The notes under the pieces were generated by a model that worked only from the letters and a program-made list of their open reading frames with translations, had not been told where the DNA came from and searched no databases. Source: Lithospermum erythrorhizon (Eukaryota; Streptophyta; Magnoliopsida; Boraginales; Boraginaceae). From it: DNA of 64,000 nucleotides. Both the position numbers and the translations under genes were made by a program. Location: positions 1,798,001 through 1,862,000 of the forward strand of contig JADFUC010001683.1 of assembly GCA_019722365.1 (NCBI GenBank), written 5' to 3'. Shown here in pieces: positions 36,480 to 48,196 of the stretch (position 1 is the stretch's first letter; each line of letters starts with the position of its first letter).

Positions 36480-38530
36480 CTCAAGCAACATGAAAAAAAT
36501 TGCAAAAATTTGAGTCCTAAGCAATGGGTTTTCTTTGGCAACAGAACTTACTTCTATCATTTGCATCTACATGAACATACTACACAACCTAATACTCAGA
36601 AAGATAAGTTTACCTTCTTCGAACTCCAAACTCTTTCTCAGAATTTTAAACTCTAGAGGGACTGCAGGTCCTCTATTAATCAAGAAGGTCATAGTGATTG
36701 ATCGTGATCAAATTCTCGTAATATCCGAGGTAATCCAGAATGTAACCTCATACTTCGAGCACGTTCATTTCAATGCTCAAGCCCATTCTCTCCTCAAATT
36801 TACCCGCTTTGTTGAGTGCCCCTAATGGCCTTCGCATTCTCGATTCCATCTCAAAGACAATATTGTTTGAAATCACTATCAGTATATTTACCCCCATTAT
36901 CTAGATCTCAAACACTTCACTTTCACTCTCTGCTCTCAACCATACTTTCCTTCAGCTTCAAGATTCCATACAAACTCGATTGTGTTTCCATGAAAAACTC
37001 AAACCTTCCTAGTTGCATCATCAATGAAGGTTACATAATATAGTGAACCTCCCACGTAACCAACCTGCAAGGCCCCATACATCCGTTGAATCCAATCCCT
37101 CTAAATTTCATCGACTTAAAGCCACCCCGCGAACAAACCGACCTTCCTCTTTTGCTTTCTCCCAACACACACAACCTCACGCTGCATATGATGATCAACA
37201 GACTTCAAATCAGGTATTAAATCATCCGAGACAAGCAATTTCATACCTTTCTTACTCATGTGACCCAATCGATTGTGCCACAACTTTGTCTTCTCGTAAC
37301 TCCGTGCCAGCCAGCCTATCATACTTTGAGAACCTCCGCTAGGGTACACCTACCTTCCGACTCGAGCTACAAATATCGGGCCCACGGCTACTTTCCAGTT
37401 GCCATCACCGAACGTTGTTCGATAGCCATCTCCATCCAACTGACTAACAGAAATTAAGCTTTTCACAAGCTTTGCACACGCCTCGCTTTTGTCAATTTCA
37501 TGTAGAACCGCTTGACAGCCTTCAAGCTTAACATCTCCCATACCCACAATCTTCGCTGGTTCACTCATCGCCAGCATGAACTGCCCCATAATCCTCCGGC
37601 TATATAATTCATCATTATATCCCGTCTGGGAGTAGTATGAAACAATGCACTGTATTCAAAAATCCAAGAATTAATGTAACAATTAATTGACAAGAGTAGT
37701 GCATCTCGCTAAGAGTCATCAACAACATTGACGCTATTTATGTTGTTGTCCCGACTCCCCGTGGCTTTGCAATGCTTTATGTGACCTTTTCAAGCATGCC
37801 TCAAAGATCTTAGTAGTACGGCCCTCCAAGTCTCTGGATCACTTACCTTTCCTCTCTCGATTTTGAATTCCTCCATTATTCTCGCTATTTCTCCGTCCCG
37901 CCTCCTACTTTTCTACATTTAAATTTAACCCTATTCCCATATCGCCTTACGAACTTCTTTCAGACAAACAAATGCTCCTCGCACTACCTTAAGCTCCAAT
38001 TTATCACAGAAGTTATTAACCGCAATTTCTTACCTGGCCCCAACTATTCTAAGAAAGACGTTGTGTAAACTCATCATCTAAATTCACCGAAAAAGTAGAT
38101 AATTGGTTTATCAAACTATTGAAGTCATTGCGCCTGTTATAGAGTATTTTTCTGACATCCTTAAGCGAAAACAATCGCTTTCATTAATGTGACTTTATTG
38201 CTAATACGGCTTCTCATATAAATTCTGTCAACGCCGCATCGACCTTTGCTGTAGCTTCCTCAGTAACATTAGCAACCACGCTCGACAAACATGGTCCGGA
38301 CACACCTAAGCACTGGCTTGGCCTAACTCTTCCATTCTTCCTCATCCATCTTCTCCGGCTATCACCTAATGGTTTGTTCAAATTTTTACCATATGATAAT
38401 CTCATATTCATCTTCTAATACGAGAAATCTATCCCACAAACTTCTCCAGACAAATACGTGTCAATTACTCCTTCTGCTTCTTCGGCTATCAATCTTTATT
38501 TCAATCAAGAACCTAAGCTCCGATACCAAT
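36480..38530 (-). mobile_element. Dead Ty1/copia retrotransposon (gag, protease, integrase remnants)
   Basis: Read from right to left on the minus strand: primer-binding site TGGTATCGGAGC (38,517-38,528); gag remnant at about 38,214-38,411; protease/linker remnant at 37,350-37,589 with LISVSQLDGDGY; gag-pre-integrase domain at 37,116-37,349 with LWHNRLGHMSKKGM; integrase pieces at about 36,820-37,090 (VTFIDDATRK, YTDSDFKQYCL) and 36,600-36,800 (ARSMRLHSGLPR, LINRGPAVPLE, YVHVDANDRSKFC). The domain order is that of copia. Frames are broken many times and no reverse transcriptase or RNase H was found, so the element is truncated and immobile. Confidence 0.85.
38517..38528 (-). other. Copia primer-binding site
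   Basis: Minus-strand TGGTATCGGAGC differs at one base from the plant initiator-tRNA-Met complement TGGTATCAGAGC. It marks the inner border of the 5' LTR of the dead copia element; the LTR should lie on its right, starting about five bases away at a TG dinucleotide. Confidence 0.75.
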
Positions 38531-39319
38531 CGATGCGATTATAGTGCCTAATCTAATCACCAAACCTAAGCAGACAAATTTACATAACTTAATGTATAAA
38601 TTGCGGAAAATAAATAACACACGACATTTATACAAAAAGTTCCTCAATGTGAAAATATACGTCTCGTTGTCGCTACGTAAATCCACTCAAAAATTAACCC
38701 AAGATTGTTACAATTACCTATCGTTTGGGGAATCACTCAATCGGGAAGAATACTTTATAACTTAGTATTCTCAATTACAAAGCCTCACAATATTAGCTGA
38801 TTTATTTATTCAACAATATTCTATCTATTGTTTCTGTGGATGCTTATTTCATGATATCAACATATAAGAAACGCACATCTATTTATGGGTGAAACTTAAA
38901 TTTCCACCTTTTAACTTTAAAGCGAGGGCTAAATTTCATACAAAGACTCCAATTACGCAAAACATTTCAATCAAGCACCAACTTTTTAACCTTTCAAATA
39001 TAAGACCTTAACTTTTGAAAAATAAATAGCCAACAATAAATAAATTTTCCAGTTTGTGAATATATAAAACAAAGCTTCATTGTTTAGTTTCCTGAAGATG
39101 GTGTTTATTAAAGCTGAAAAAAAAAGGTTGCTTTATTTGGGTATGAGGTTTTCGGGTGGTGAAGATGGGGCCCGATTTGGACGCAGTATGATGCTTAGGG
39201 ATCGGAAGGGGTGGGTGGGCTGTTGGTGTTGTGAGGTTATGTTATAAATGATGTGTTTAAAAAAATTAAAAATGAATTCAATTAACTATTTGTTATTTTG
39301 CTATTTTAAAAATAACCTA
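38531..39319. mobile_element. Probable decayed 5' LTR of the copia element and spacer
   Basis: AT-rich, non-coding sequence to the right of the primer-binding site, as expected for the 5' LTR of a minus-strand element. No matching 3' LTR was found near 36,000, so the LTR end cannot be fixed. The stretch ends near a GGGCCCG/GGGTGGG patch at about 39,170-39,220. Confidence 0.4.
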
Positions 39320-39324
39320 TAAAA

Positions 39325-39560
39325 TGTATTCTTTTCGCTTTCTAAAGATCGGCCACATTTAATATTTCATTTATAATAACTGATCAGATATTTTTTACGT
39401 TATATAATATTTAAGTAAAAAAAATATATCAATGAAAAATTTATTTTTTTATTTTATCGATATATTTTATATAAATAAAAAATAAAAAATATCTACTTTG
39501 ACAAAGCTCAATAATTTAAAATTAAAAAATCAAAATGTATCTATTTTTAGGACGGAGTAA
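39325..39560. mobile_element. Stowaway-like MITE remnant just upstream of the ATPQ gene
   Basis: The right end, ATCTATTTTTAGGACGGAGTAATTA, is the reverse complement of the familiar TACTCCGTCCTAAAAATAG terminus. The left end (TTTCTAAAGATCGGCCACATTT) is a weaker match to the same kind of terminus. The AT-rich interior fits a MITE. The right end lies about 75 bp before the ATPQ start codon, so it must overlap the core promoter or 5' UTR. Confidence 0.65.
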
Positions 39561-39615
39561 TTAATATATATAATTTTGTTGTTTTGCACTAGTCTGAAAT
39601 AAGCATCCCCACAGA

Positions 39616-39623
39616 AAACCCTA
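39616..39623 (+). promoter_or_regulatory. Telo-box (AAACCCTA) in the ATPQ leader
   Basis: AAACCCTA, 12 bases before the ATPQ start codon. Telo-boxes are common close to the start of plant genes for ribosomal and mitochondrial proteins and are associated with expression in growing tissue. The call is by motif only. Confidence 0.5.
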
Positions 39624-39634
39624 GAAAGCAAAAA

Positions 39635-41803
39635 ATGAGTGGAGCAGGGAAGAAGATAGCTGACGTGGCGTTCAAAGCAGGGAGGACAATTGATTGGGAT
39701 GGGATGGCGAAACTCATCGTCTCCGATGAGGCAAAAAAGGAGTTTTCCTCTCTCCGTCGCGCATTTGACGAAGTCAACTCTCAACTCCAGACCAAATTTA
39801 GCCAGGTCTCCCAAAATCATTGTCCAATTTTCACTTTTTCAATTTTGACTTCTTCAATTTTGACTTCATTTTTTTTGGTGATTCGTATAATAATGCTAGT
39901 CTTTTTTATGTATTTTGTCTATGTCTGTCTAGTTTTGAATTTTTTGATTTTTGACTTTTTTAATTTTGACTAGATTATTTGTATATGTTGTAATTATTTC
40001 ATAATAAAAATGATTAGTCGCTTTTTGGAAAATTGAGAGTTAACTCTTTAACCACCAATTATTACTATTAAATTATAATTTTAAATATTATAAGAAAATA
40101 ATATTAAAAATATTTTAAAGACGAATCTAACCATATAAGTTTTCTTATACTGTTAGAATGAATAATTAGTACGGATGGTCAAAGGCGCATCTCCATTCGG
40201 TAGAATCCACAATCATTTCGATTGAGGAAGATAATATTTGACTCAAAGCAAAGTTATGTTTGTCAACTAACGGCGCTAAGTTTGTTAATTTTGACGATAG
40301 AAAATCAAACTAGACAATCTTTTTGCAATGGACGTAGTATAATGTTCTTGTTTATAAATGTAGTTGAGTTATGGTCTTGGATTTCTGGATAACAAAGATT
40401 CTCGGATGTTATGCAGGAGCCAGAACCCATTGATTGGGAATATTACAGGAAAGGCATTGGCTCGCGCTTGGTTGACATGTATAAAGAGGCATATGAAAGT
40501 AAGTGGCTTGTCTATCTTGTTATCACAGCTTCATGTGTGCTACAATTGTCAGACTTCTTTCTGGAGATTTGCGATTGTTTGACTAAGTTTTGTCAGTAAG
40601 TTAGTGATTGAACATGTAAATCTTACAATGTCGTGGTATGTCAAATGTTTATAAATGTTCACACATCGATATACTACATTTTTTTACAATTTGACCATTC
40701 TGAGTGGTCCAGAATCATTATTTGTTTTTTTTTTCATAATCTCTTACGCAATGGGAACTACATCATTGCAAATAACGTTGATGGCTAGGGGAAAAAAATC
40801 ACGCTAAGCTCCAATGAAGTCAGTACCGGGCTGCCAGAAATACGGAGACTTGTTTCTTTTATAAGTTACTATATTGTATATCGTCTTTTTTAGGCAGAAT
40901 CAATTCTCTATGAACAGCCTGCCGCTTGGTTTAGCTCGTGGTCATCATTTACCTACTAGATGCTGTTTTTTCCCTAATAGACTTGACCTCATTGTGATGA
41001 GTTCTGGCTGGCAGGCGTTGAGATCCCCAAGTACGTGGACAATGTAACTCCCCAGTACAAACCCAAGTTTGATGCTCTGGTGAGACATCATATTTTTTTT
41101 TTCCTGAGAATTTTGTTATTCTCTACTCGTACTTTGAATTATTTATAGTCATCTTTGAAGAAGTTCTTATTTTCCGTACCCCTGTGGATGTAATTTTTTG
41201 ATTATTTACCATCTGTCCGGAAGTTCTTGCTTTTGAATGTGTGCATGAAGTAATTTGGATTTGCTATCTGTTGGTAACATTATATATTAACGGGAAATAG
41301 TAGCTCCTGACTAGCAGATTTAAGTGATGTGCATCTCGAAAGCTTATTATTATCACCGAGTTTAAAGATGCAATAACTTTATCCTGATAATTGAAACCAG
41401 AAATTGTTTGCATTCAAGCTTAAACTGCGTTGCTGCATGTTCAGACACCTTGAATATTTGACCCTATATGGTCAGTGAAGCTCAATATAACTATTGGAGA
41501 CTTGTCTAGTAATTTTTTTCACTTACAGTTGGTGGAACTAAAAGAAGCCGAGGAGAAGTCCGTAAAAGAGTCTGCAAGATTAGAAAAAGAAATTGCAGAT
41601 GTCCAAGAATTGAAGGTAATGTACCTATTGCTTAGCTTATCTTCTCTCCTGTACTCTGATGACACGTCTTGAAGTTGCATACCATTTGACTTTTTTAATA
41701 GACAAAGCTTAGCACGATGACGGCCGAAGAATACTTTGAGAAGCACCCAGAGCTGAAGCAGAAGTTCGATGATGAAATCAGAAATGATTACTGGGGCTAC
41801 TAA
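39635..41803 (+). CDS. ATPQ: ATP synthase subunit d, mitochondrial (ATPQ)
   Basis: Peripheral-stalk subunit d of the mitochondrial F1Fo ATP synthase, which holds the F1 head against rotation; it is nuclear-encoded. Five exons, 39635-39805, 40417-40498, 41015-41079, 41529-41615 and 41702-41803, give 168 codons, the same length as I recall for the Arabidopsis protein. The N-terminus MSGAGKKIADVAFKAGRTID, the EPIDWEYYRKGI block, the helical EAEEKSVKESARLEKEI stretch and the end RNDYWGY are all family-typical. There is no obvious cleavable presequence, which is normal for this subunit. All introns are GT-AG. A MITE remnant and a telo-box lie directly upstream. Confidence 0.97.
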
Positions 41804-43720
41804 AATGCACTTCAATTATTGTTGGAAACCTCATCAAGTGAATGCTTTGGGGTTCATCTTCGGGTTAGAAATAATAAAGAGAATAAACCGAGTAGTTTCA
41901 GTTTGTTTTGCTGGGCATCGTTAGTGAAACATAATTGTCTTTTCGTCCTCGGTGGAGGAAGTATAATTCTGTGATATTTAATTATATTGTTGTGGTCCTA
42001 TTATTGAAGCTCTTTCAAGAATACTATAACTATGTGCAATTTGATTAATCTGGAATAAAATTTCCGTGGGTTGAGCAGATTTTTGGTTGTTAATAACAAA
42101 ACTCATACTCCTTGTCACCTTGTATCTCTTTTTGTTGCACATTTGTTTTTCTACAAATTTTAAAGAGAATTCATATTCATCTGTCATATTCATTTCCTCT
42201 TGGTAGAAAATGTATATAAGATACCTAATACAATTTGGAATACCATGCGATTCATGAAAGTATGAGATGATGAAGTCCTTGATTCTGAGGACCACGATAC
42301 TACCCCACATATCTTGCATTCCATCTCTTGTGTTTCCATTATAAGTTTTTTTTTGCTATTTCATAACGTGTAGTATTACATTTTTTCAAGAAAAACTATG
42401 AATTGCACATTTGCCTCGTACATAGCGGATACGAACATAACCGAATTTGAATAGAATATCATTGAATTCGAATTCTAATTTGTATTCGAATCGAATACTA
42501 AAATTAACTTCGAAGGCGATGTTCGATAACATTCTATCAATATTCGAATTCGATTGGATATTAAAATATTTTTATATTCGAGTTCAAAATTGAATTCTAA
42601 TATACATATTTTTCATAGAAATTAATAAAATATTTATACAAATATTCGGTTCGAATTCTTTGATATTCGGAAAGCAAATGGGATTGGTATTGGACAAGAT
42701 TGGAATTACGGAATATTATAGCTGGACGAACTAATATTAAGCAGTCACCAAGTTATTAAGAACAGTGGTGAGTATAAAGTCAGGTTTGAGCTTAAAGTCC
42801 TAAACCTTTCTTGTTGAATAAATGAAGTGAGTTTTTATCTGAATCTTCAGCAATTATTATGTAAGTACAAATAAATTCCCTAAATCAATTAATTAATACA
42901 TATTAATTCATCTAATTATTAAGCTGCTCATTTATTATGTATATTTTCAATAACATAATTTGTTTTCTTAATTAACAAACATAACATTCATTTCTACTCA
43001 AATTATAATCTTAATAATACTCCAGGCGATGAGTTATTTTATATAAAGATTTGATTTTGAATTTTAGTTTGGGCTCATAAGCTTAATTTCGATTATTATA
43101 ACTTTATATATGTGTATTTGGAGCTAGGTCAAAGCTAATTACCTTCTTATGAGCTGTAGAATGTTTACTAATCGCTAAACGAATATATTTGTTTCATAAT
43201 TTTCTTGCTTATGTTCTACTTGTTTTTGCTACCAGTAAGGGCAAATATATTTTCTTAGTTTAGTGTAGCTAAATCGCTAATCTTTAGACAAATATATTTG
43301 TTCTACTTCTATAGTGCTCCCTCCAATTCAAATTAATTGGTATCAAGACTTCTATAGTACTCCCTCCATTTTATTGTTTGTTGTGCCTCGAAAACTGAGA
43401 AAGTCGTAGTAATAAGTAAAGGGTCTTCGTTTATTGGAGGAGTTGAAGTTTATAGTGAAGAAGGATGTGTTATGATTAAGTGCTGTTTTTTGTGACCTAA
43501 TTGGGTCCTTTAGAAATAGTAGAATTGAAATTGTGAACATTTGATATTTATGTAACACTTCCTTGTTTCTGTAGACTTTTAAAATAAAAATCCAGATTGA
43601 GAAATGCATTTTAAATAAATAATTCTATTTTCTATATGCATGTTCATATGTTTGTTAGGCTTAAAGTGTGTATCGGTTTGCAGCCGAAAGAAATTCACTG
43701 AATAATTCACTGAGGACAGT
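41804..43720. other. Intergenic region between ATPQ and FLK
   Basis: ATPQ 3' UTR, then AT-rich spacer. From about 42,430 to 42,670 ATTCGAAT/GAATTCG motifs recur densely, like subterminal repeats of a hAT-type MITE. At 43,315-43,375 there are two adjacent CTCCCTCCA phrases, the left ends of Stowaway-like MITEs, without clear partners. FLK promoter and leader should occupy the last few hundred bases; I see no distinct element. Confidence 0.45.
42430..42670. repeat. ATTCGAAT-rich patch, likely hAT-type MITE
   Basis: Many copies of ATTCGAAT, GAATTCG and TATTCG on both strands within about 240 bp, in otherwise AT-rich DNA. Clustered short palindromic motifs are typical of subterminal regions bound by hAT transposases. 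Terminal repeats and a target-site duplication could not be identified, so the element is not delimited. Confidence 0.5.
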
Positions 43721-46700
43721 ATGGCTGAAGTGACCGAAGAAGTTCAAAACTTCGGCGAATATGAAAATGAAGGCACAACGGAGAATTTGAAAGGGATTCA
43801 GGACGAAGGAGTTCCTGATGTATCGAATGGACATCAAGACGAAGGAAATGAAGGCATAACTGAAAGTTTAGAGGAACAGCTTAACCAAGTCATACCTGAA
43901 AACTCTATTGAACAAGTGAATGAAGAGATACCCGAGAATGTCAAGGTTGAGCCAGAAGATTACCACGCTCAATCCATTGATGAACATAAAATTAAAGACG
44001 AACAAGAAGGTTGCCACCCTGAAGATTTTGATGAGCATAAAATCAAAGATGAACCAGAAGACCCTGAAGTAAAACAGGAACATGAACACCAGCCAGTCCA
44101 AGATGTTAATGGAGGAGGTGAAAGGTGGCCTGGGTTTCCTGGAGAGAGTGTATTCCGGATGTTGATTCCTGCACAGAAGGTTGGCAGTTTAATTGGTCGT
44201 AAGGGGGAGTACATTAAGAAAATAACTGAAGAGACAAAGGCACGGATAAAAGTTCTGGATGGTCCACCAGGGACAGGTGAAAGAGCTGTAAGTTTGATGG
44301 CATTTATTATCTGCTCTGATTATTACTCAATATTCACTTAGGTGAATTGCAATTTGATCTAGTTGTTAGGTGACTTTTAATTTTTAAGATGAAGTTCTTA
44401 CGTGTTGTACAATCATTATCTTATCAGGTAATGGTATCTGCCAAAGAAGACCCAGATGCTTCTCATCCATCTGCTATTAATGGCATCCTCAAGGTTCATC
44501 AACGTGTTGTGGATGGCCTGGATAATGATTCTGCTCATCCTCCACCCGGCACTGAGGGGTTACCATGGTTTCTGTTCCGCGCGAGGCAGGAAGTCTTATT
44601 GGAAAACAAGGTGCTACAGTCAAGACTATTCAAGAAGGATCAAACTGTGTTGTTAGAGTTCTTGGAACAGGTGGATTTCTATTTGTTGTTGCTACATCAT
44701 CTCTTCCCTGTATCTTGTGATTCTTCCATCATGAAACGTATATTGATCCAAAGTTGTGTGAATAGCGCTGTCCGTCGCGCGAAGCCCAAAAGCTATGGTG
44801 TCGCGGTATAGAGTGAGTTTTTTCGGAGTTTCTTATATAATATATATAAATAGATATATGACACAAATATTCATAATACATGTAACCATTTAGTTGAATT
44901 TTTCATTTCATTAACAGATTGTAAATTAAAGTAAGTTAATTAAATTAATTATTAACATATTAATTATAAACAGACCATAGAGCAGATTAAATGTAACATA
45001 TTATTATAAACAAATTATAAGTTAATTATAAAAAAAGTAAAGAAATTGAAGTAAAAATATAACACATAAATTGAAGTAAACTAAAATATATTATAGAAAC
45101 ATAAATTAAAACTAGAATTAAAAATCAAAATTAAAATATAAAATCAATTATAGGACGTGAGAAGGCTCTGGTACTTCATTTATTTCAGGGTTTAGAAGAT
45201 TGATAATAAAAATGGAGGAGAAAAAAGAAAAGCAATGGGAACGGAGGTGTTTGAGAGAAAAATGAGGTGTTTGAGAGAAAAAAGAGGAAAAAGGTGTCTT
45301 GAGATTGAATTGTAGGGTTTAAAACAAGATAATAAACCGGCTCCCAAATTTCCGAGAAGCGCGCCGGGCGCTATAGTGGCATTTCTTGAGTCCATCATGA
45401 CCTACTATAGCCAAGCCATCATGAACAAGAATAGCGGCTCTATTCACAACTATGTATTGATCTCACCTTTATGAGAGTGTTACCTTTGGTAGTTGTCTGC
45501 ATTTATTGTATTCAGTTTTTACCTTGCCATTCTCACTTTATTGTATTCATGTGGCAGAGGAGCTTCCTGTATTTGCCCTTCAAGATGATCGTATAGTTGA
45601 AGTAATTGGTGAGCCTGAAGGTGTGCACAAGGCAGTTGAATTAATTGCTTCTCAGTTGAGAAAGTTTTTAGTTGATCGCAGCATTATTCCAATAATAGAA
45701 AGTCAAGTAAGCCTGCATTTGCTTGTAGTATTGGTCAAGTTCTTATTAACTGATCAAACCAGATGTCCTAACTTTTTTTGTGTTTCCATCAGATGCAAAT
45801 GCCCCATCCTCAGATGGAACGTGTTCCTCCTCCTCAGTCATGGGGTCCACCTCCACAGGGTTTTTTTCCAAGTTCCGTGGGAGGACAAGGATTTGGGGCT
45901 CCTCACTTCAGGCCACCTCATAGGCAACATGAAAGTTACTATCCACCAGTTGAAATGCCACCTTCACTTGAAAAGCAACATCATCAGGGTATATCTACCT
46001 ATGGCAGAGAACCTTCAATGGCTATCCTTGGATCATCTAATCAACCAACATCATCCCGGATTAGTCAGGTTGTTTTTCTATTTCAGACCTGCTCTTACGT
46101 ATTTGGGTATTTAAGTTCTTTATGCCCATTTGAAAAAAGGAAGTTCGTTTCTCAGTTGGTAAAAATGAATTGGAGGGGGTAGTAGTAAGCCGTAAGCATT
46201 GGTAATTAGAACTGGCTATGTCCACCAATAAAAGGATTTTCTTTATTTTGATAAATTAGCTATATTGATTTAAATAGAATCAATATCTCTGGCGGCACGG
46301 AGTCCTACTGCTAGTTTGAGCTCTTAATTTAATTTTGATTATGTAGCATGTGAATAATGCCATTTTACTTGCTCATTGATGTAGCGCTGGTTTGGACTTC
46401 CTGTCAGATCTTGTCTGTTTTTCTTCAATGCTTTAAATTTGTATTCCTGATCTCCCATGCTCCAACACGATGTCATAGAGGGTGTTTCCTACCAACTATT
46501 TGGGAAAATATTACTTAATATAACGAGAATGCTTAAAAATTCTTCTGAATAAACATCTCTCCAGAGAAGTGTTTGGCTAGAGTCACACCCTGTTAGTACA
46601 TAAACTTGTTTACAACATCCTTAGTTGGGTCTAGCATGAATTACTGCAGATTTATTCACATGTTATGGAGCAATGACGATTCCTTCTTTTATTGAAGTGG

Positions 46701-47646
46701 AATGCATCTTAGTCATAAATGAAACCATCTATTTTTGGGAGGATTTTCTGATATTCATCTGTTTATTTGATGGATAGAGGGACAATGACAGGGAGAGGAG
46801 TCAAGTGCTCAGCCTTTTTAATGCCCAAATAGGATAATAGATAACACAACTTATGCTAAATGAAAATATTGACTGCTCCCGTTTTGGAGTTATTGACATT
46901 TTGCATGTGCAGATCACACAACATATGCAAGTACCTTTATCTTATGCTGATGCTGTCATCGGTTCTGGTGGGGCGAACATAAGCTACATCCGTCGAATAA
47001 GTGGTGCTACCGTTACGATACAGGAAAGTAGAGGGGCTCCAGGTGAGATGACTGTAGAGATAAGTGGAACTGCTTCTCAAGTTCAAACTGCTCAGCAGAT
47101 GATTCAGGTAAGTTATCCGACTTTCTTATTGTTTGTCCCCTACTCCATTATCTTCAAGCTTCTGTCCCTGAAAAACGCTGGAGCTATGCTAGATGCTTTG
47201 CTGTGTAAAAACTTGTTCAATGTCCCCTCCAATCATTACTAAGCCTGCGTACAATAAATCTGTGCTTTTCTGTTGAGGACAAATCAACTCAGTACCACCA
47301 CTATATGAATGAGTGGGAAAGTGGAGGCAAGAGGAGGGAGATCGAGGGAAATGCTGGCATCTCCTTTTAATCTCTCATTTAATTGGTAATGCAGAATTCT
47401 ATGACCGAAGCTGCTGGTCAGTCTCAGGCTCAAGGAGGTGCGGTTGATCAAGGGTACAACTCTTATGGTGCTCAAGGCAATTTGTATGCTTCTGCCGCTT
47501 CAAATGCTGGCCTCTCTGGTCAAGCTGCTGGCTACGGTTCAACCACTACGAATGCTGGTGGCTACGGTTCAGCCACTACGAATGCTGGCCTCTCCGGTCA
47601 AGCTGGTGGCTACGGTACTGCCTATGGCGCAAACTATGGTTACTAG
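43721..47646 (+). CDS. FLK: FLOWERING LOCUS K-like KH-domain RNA-binding protein (one-base frameshift in KH2)
   Basis: Nuclear RNA-binding protein of the FLK/PEPPER family; in Arabidopsis FLK promotes flowering by lowering FLC expression. Six exons: 43721-44287, 44428-44670, 45558-45706, 45793-46068, 46913-47107, 47395-47646. Order: acidic N-terminus (about 140 residues); KH1 ([20 protein letters not shown]); KH2 ([18 protein letters not shown]); Pro/Gln-rich linker ([16 protein letters not shown]); KH3 ([20 protein letters not shown]); Gly/Tyr/Ala tail ending YGANYGY. Within exon 2 the frame must change by one base between about 44,557 and 44,565, after PPGTEGL; one extra base makes the total 561 codons and restores KH2, while as written the frame stops early in exon 3. 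A hAT element sits in intron 2. Downstream it converges on the MUSTANG-1-like gene. Confidence 0.92.
44749..45454. mobile_element. Non-autonomous hAT element in an FLK intron
   Basis: A 706-bp insertion with a perfect 8-bp target duplication, TATTGATC, at 44,741-44,748 and 45,455-45,462. Termini are imperfect inverted repeats: CAAAGTTGTGTGAATAGCGC on the left and, reverse complemented, CATAGTTGTGAATAGAGCCG on the right. Both ends fit the hAT CA(A/T)AG pattern, and GAATAGCGC/CTATAGCGCC motifs recur subterminally. The interior is AT-rich with no transposase. Identical flanking duplications suggest a fairly young insertion. It lies between FLK coding exons 2 and 3. Confidence 0.9.
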
Positions 47647-48196
47647 TCTTTCATGTTTTTTAATAGAAGTGCGCTTTAAAACACCTACACCTTTTTGTAT
47701 GGACTAATGCTTTGTAATTTGGTCAATGTGTATCTCATAATCTTTAACCATTAGATGCAGTTACAATCCAAATCATATATTGACATTGATTAGCTTTTCC
47801 TGATTGCCTGAGTAATAGCCAATATATTTATTGAGACATCCCTATGTTCTAGCTAACATTTAATTTACTATCTTCATTTTTTTCATTGGTCAATCCAATT
47901 TATAATAAATAAATGAGATTGGGAAACTTAGGAGTTTTGCTTTGGTTATTTCTAACCAAAACAAAGCTCTGTCCCACTAAATAGGAGAATGGTTATTCCT
48001 AAACGGCTAAATTTCTGATTTGGTCTCCAAATTAATGTTTGCATTCATTTGATCTCTGGACTTCTGAAGGGCTACGAACAAATAAATTGATCTACAGACA
48101 AATTGTATAAAGTTAAAACATTTCTCAAACATATAGAAATGTCCTGCCAGAAAATCATTTATTTAATTACAATCAATATAACCCCTATTATGACAC
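47647..48196. other. Short spacer between convergent FLK and MUG1
   Basis: About 550 bp shared by the 3' UTRs of FLK (+) and the MUSTANG-1-like gene (-). AT-rich, no coding signal. The closeness of the two stop codons means transcripts may overlap at their 3' ends. Confidence 0.6.

Noticed and set aside
44656..44811. Extension of the FLK exon 2 frame into intron 2
   Set aside because: It results from the frameshift; the GGAACAG/GTGGAT donor and the next exon fit the shifted frame, and the extension runs into the hAT insertion.
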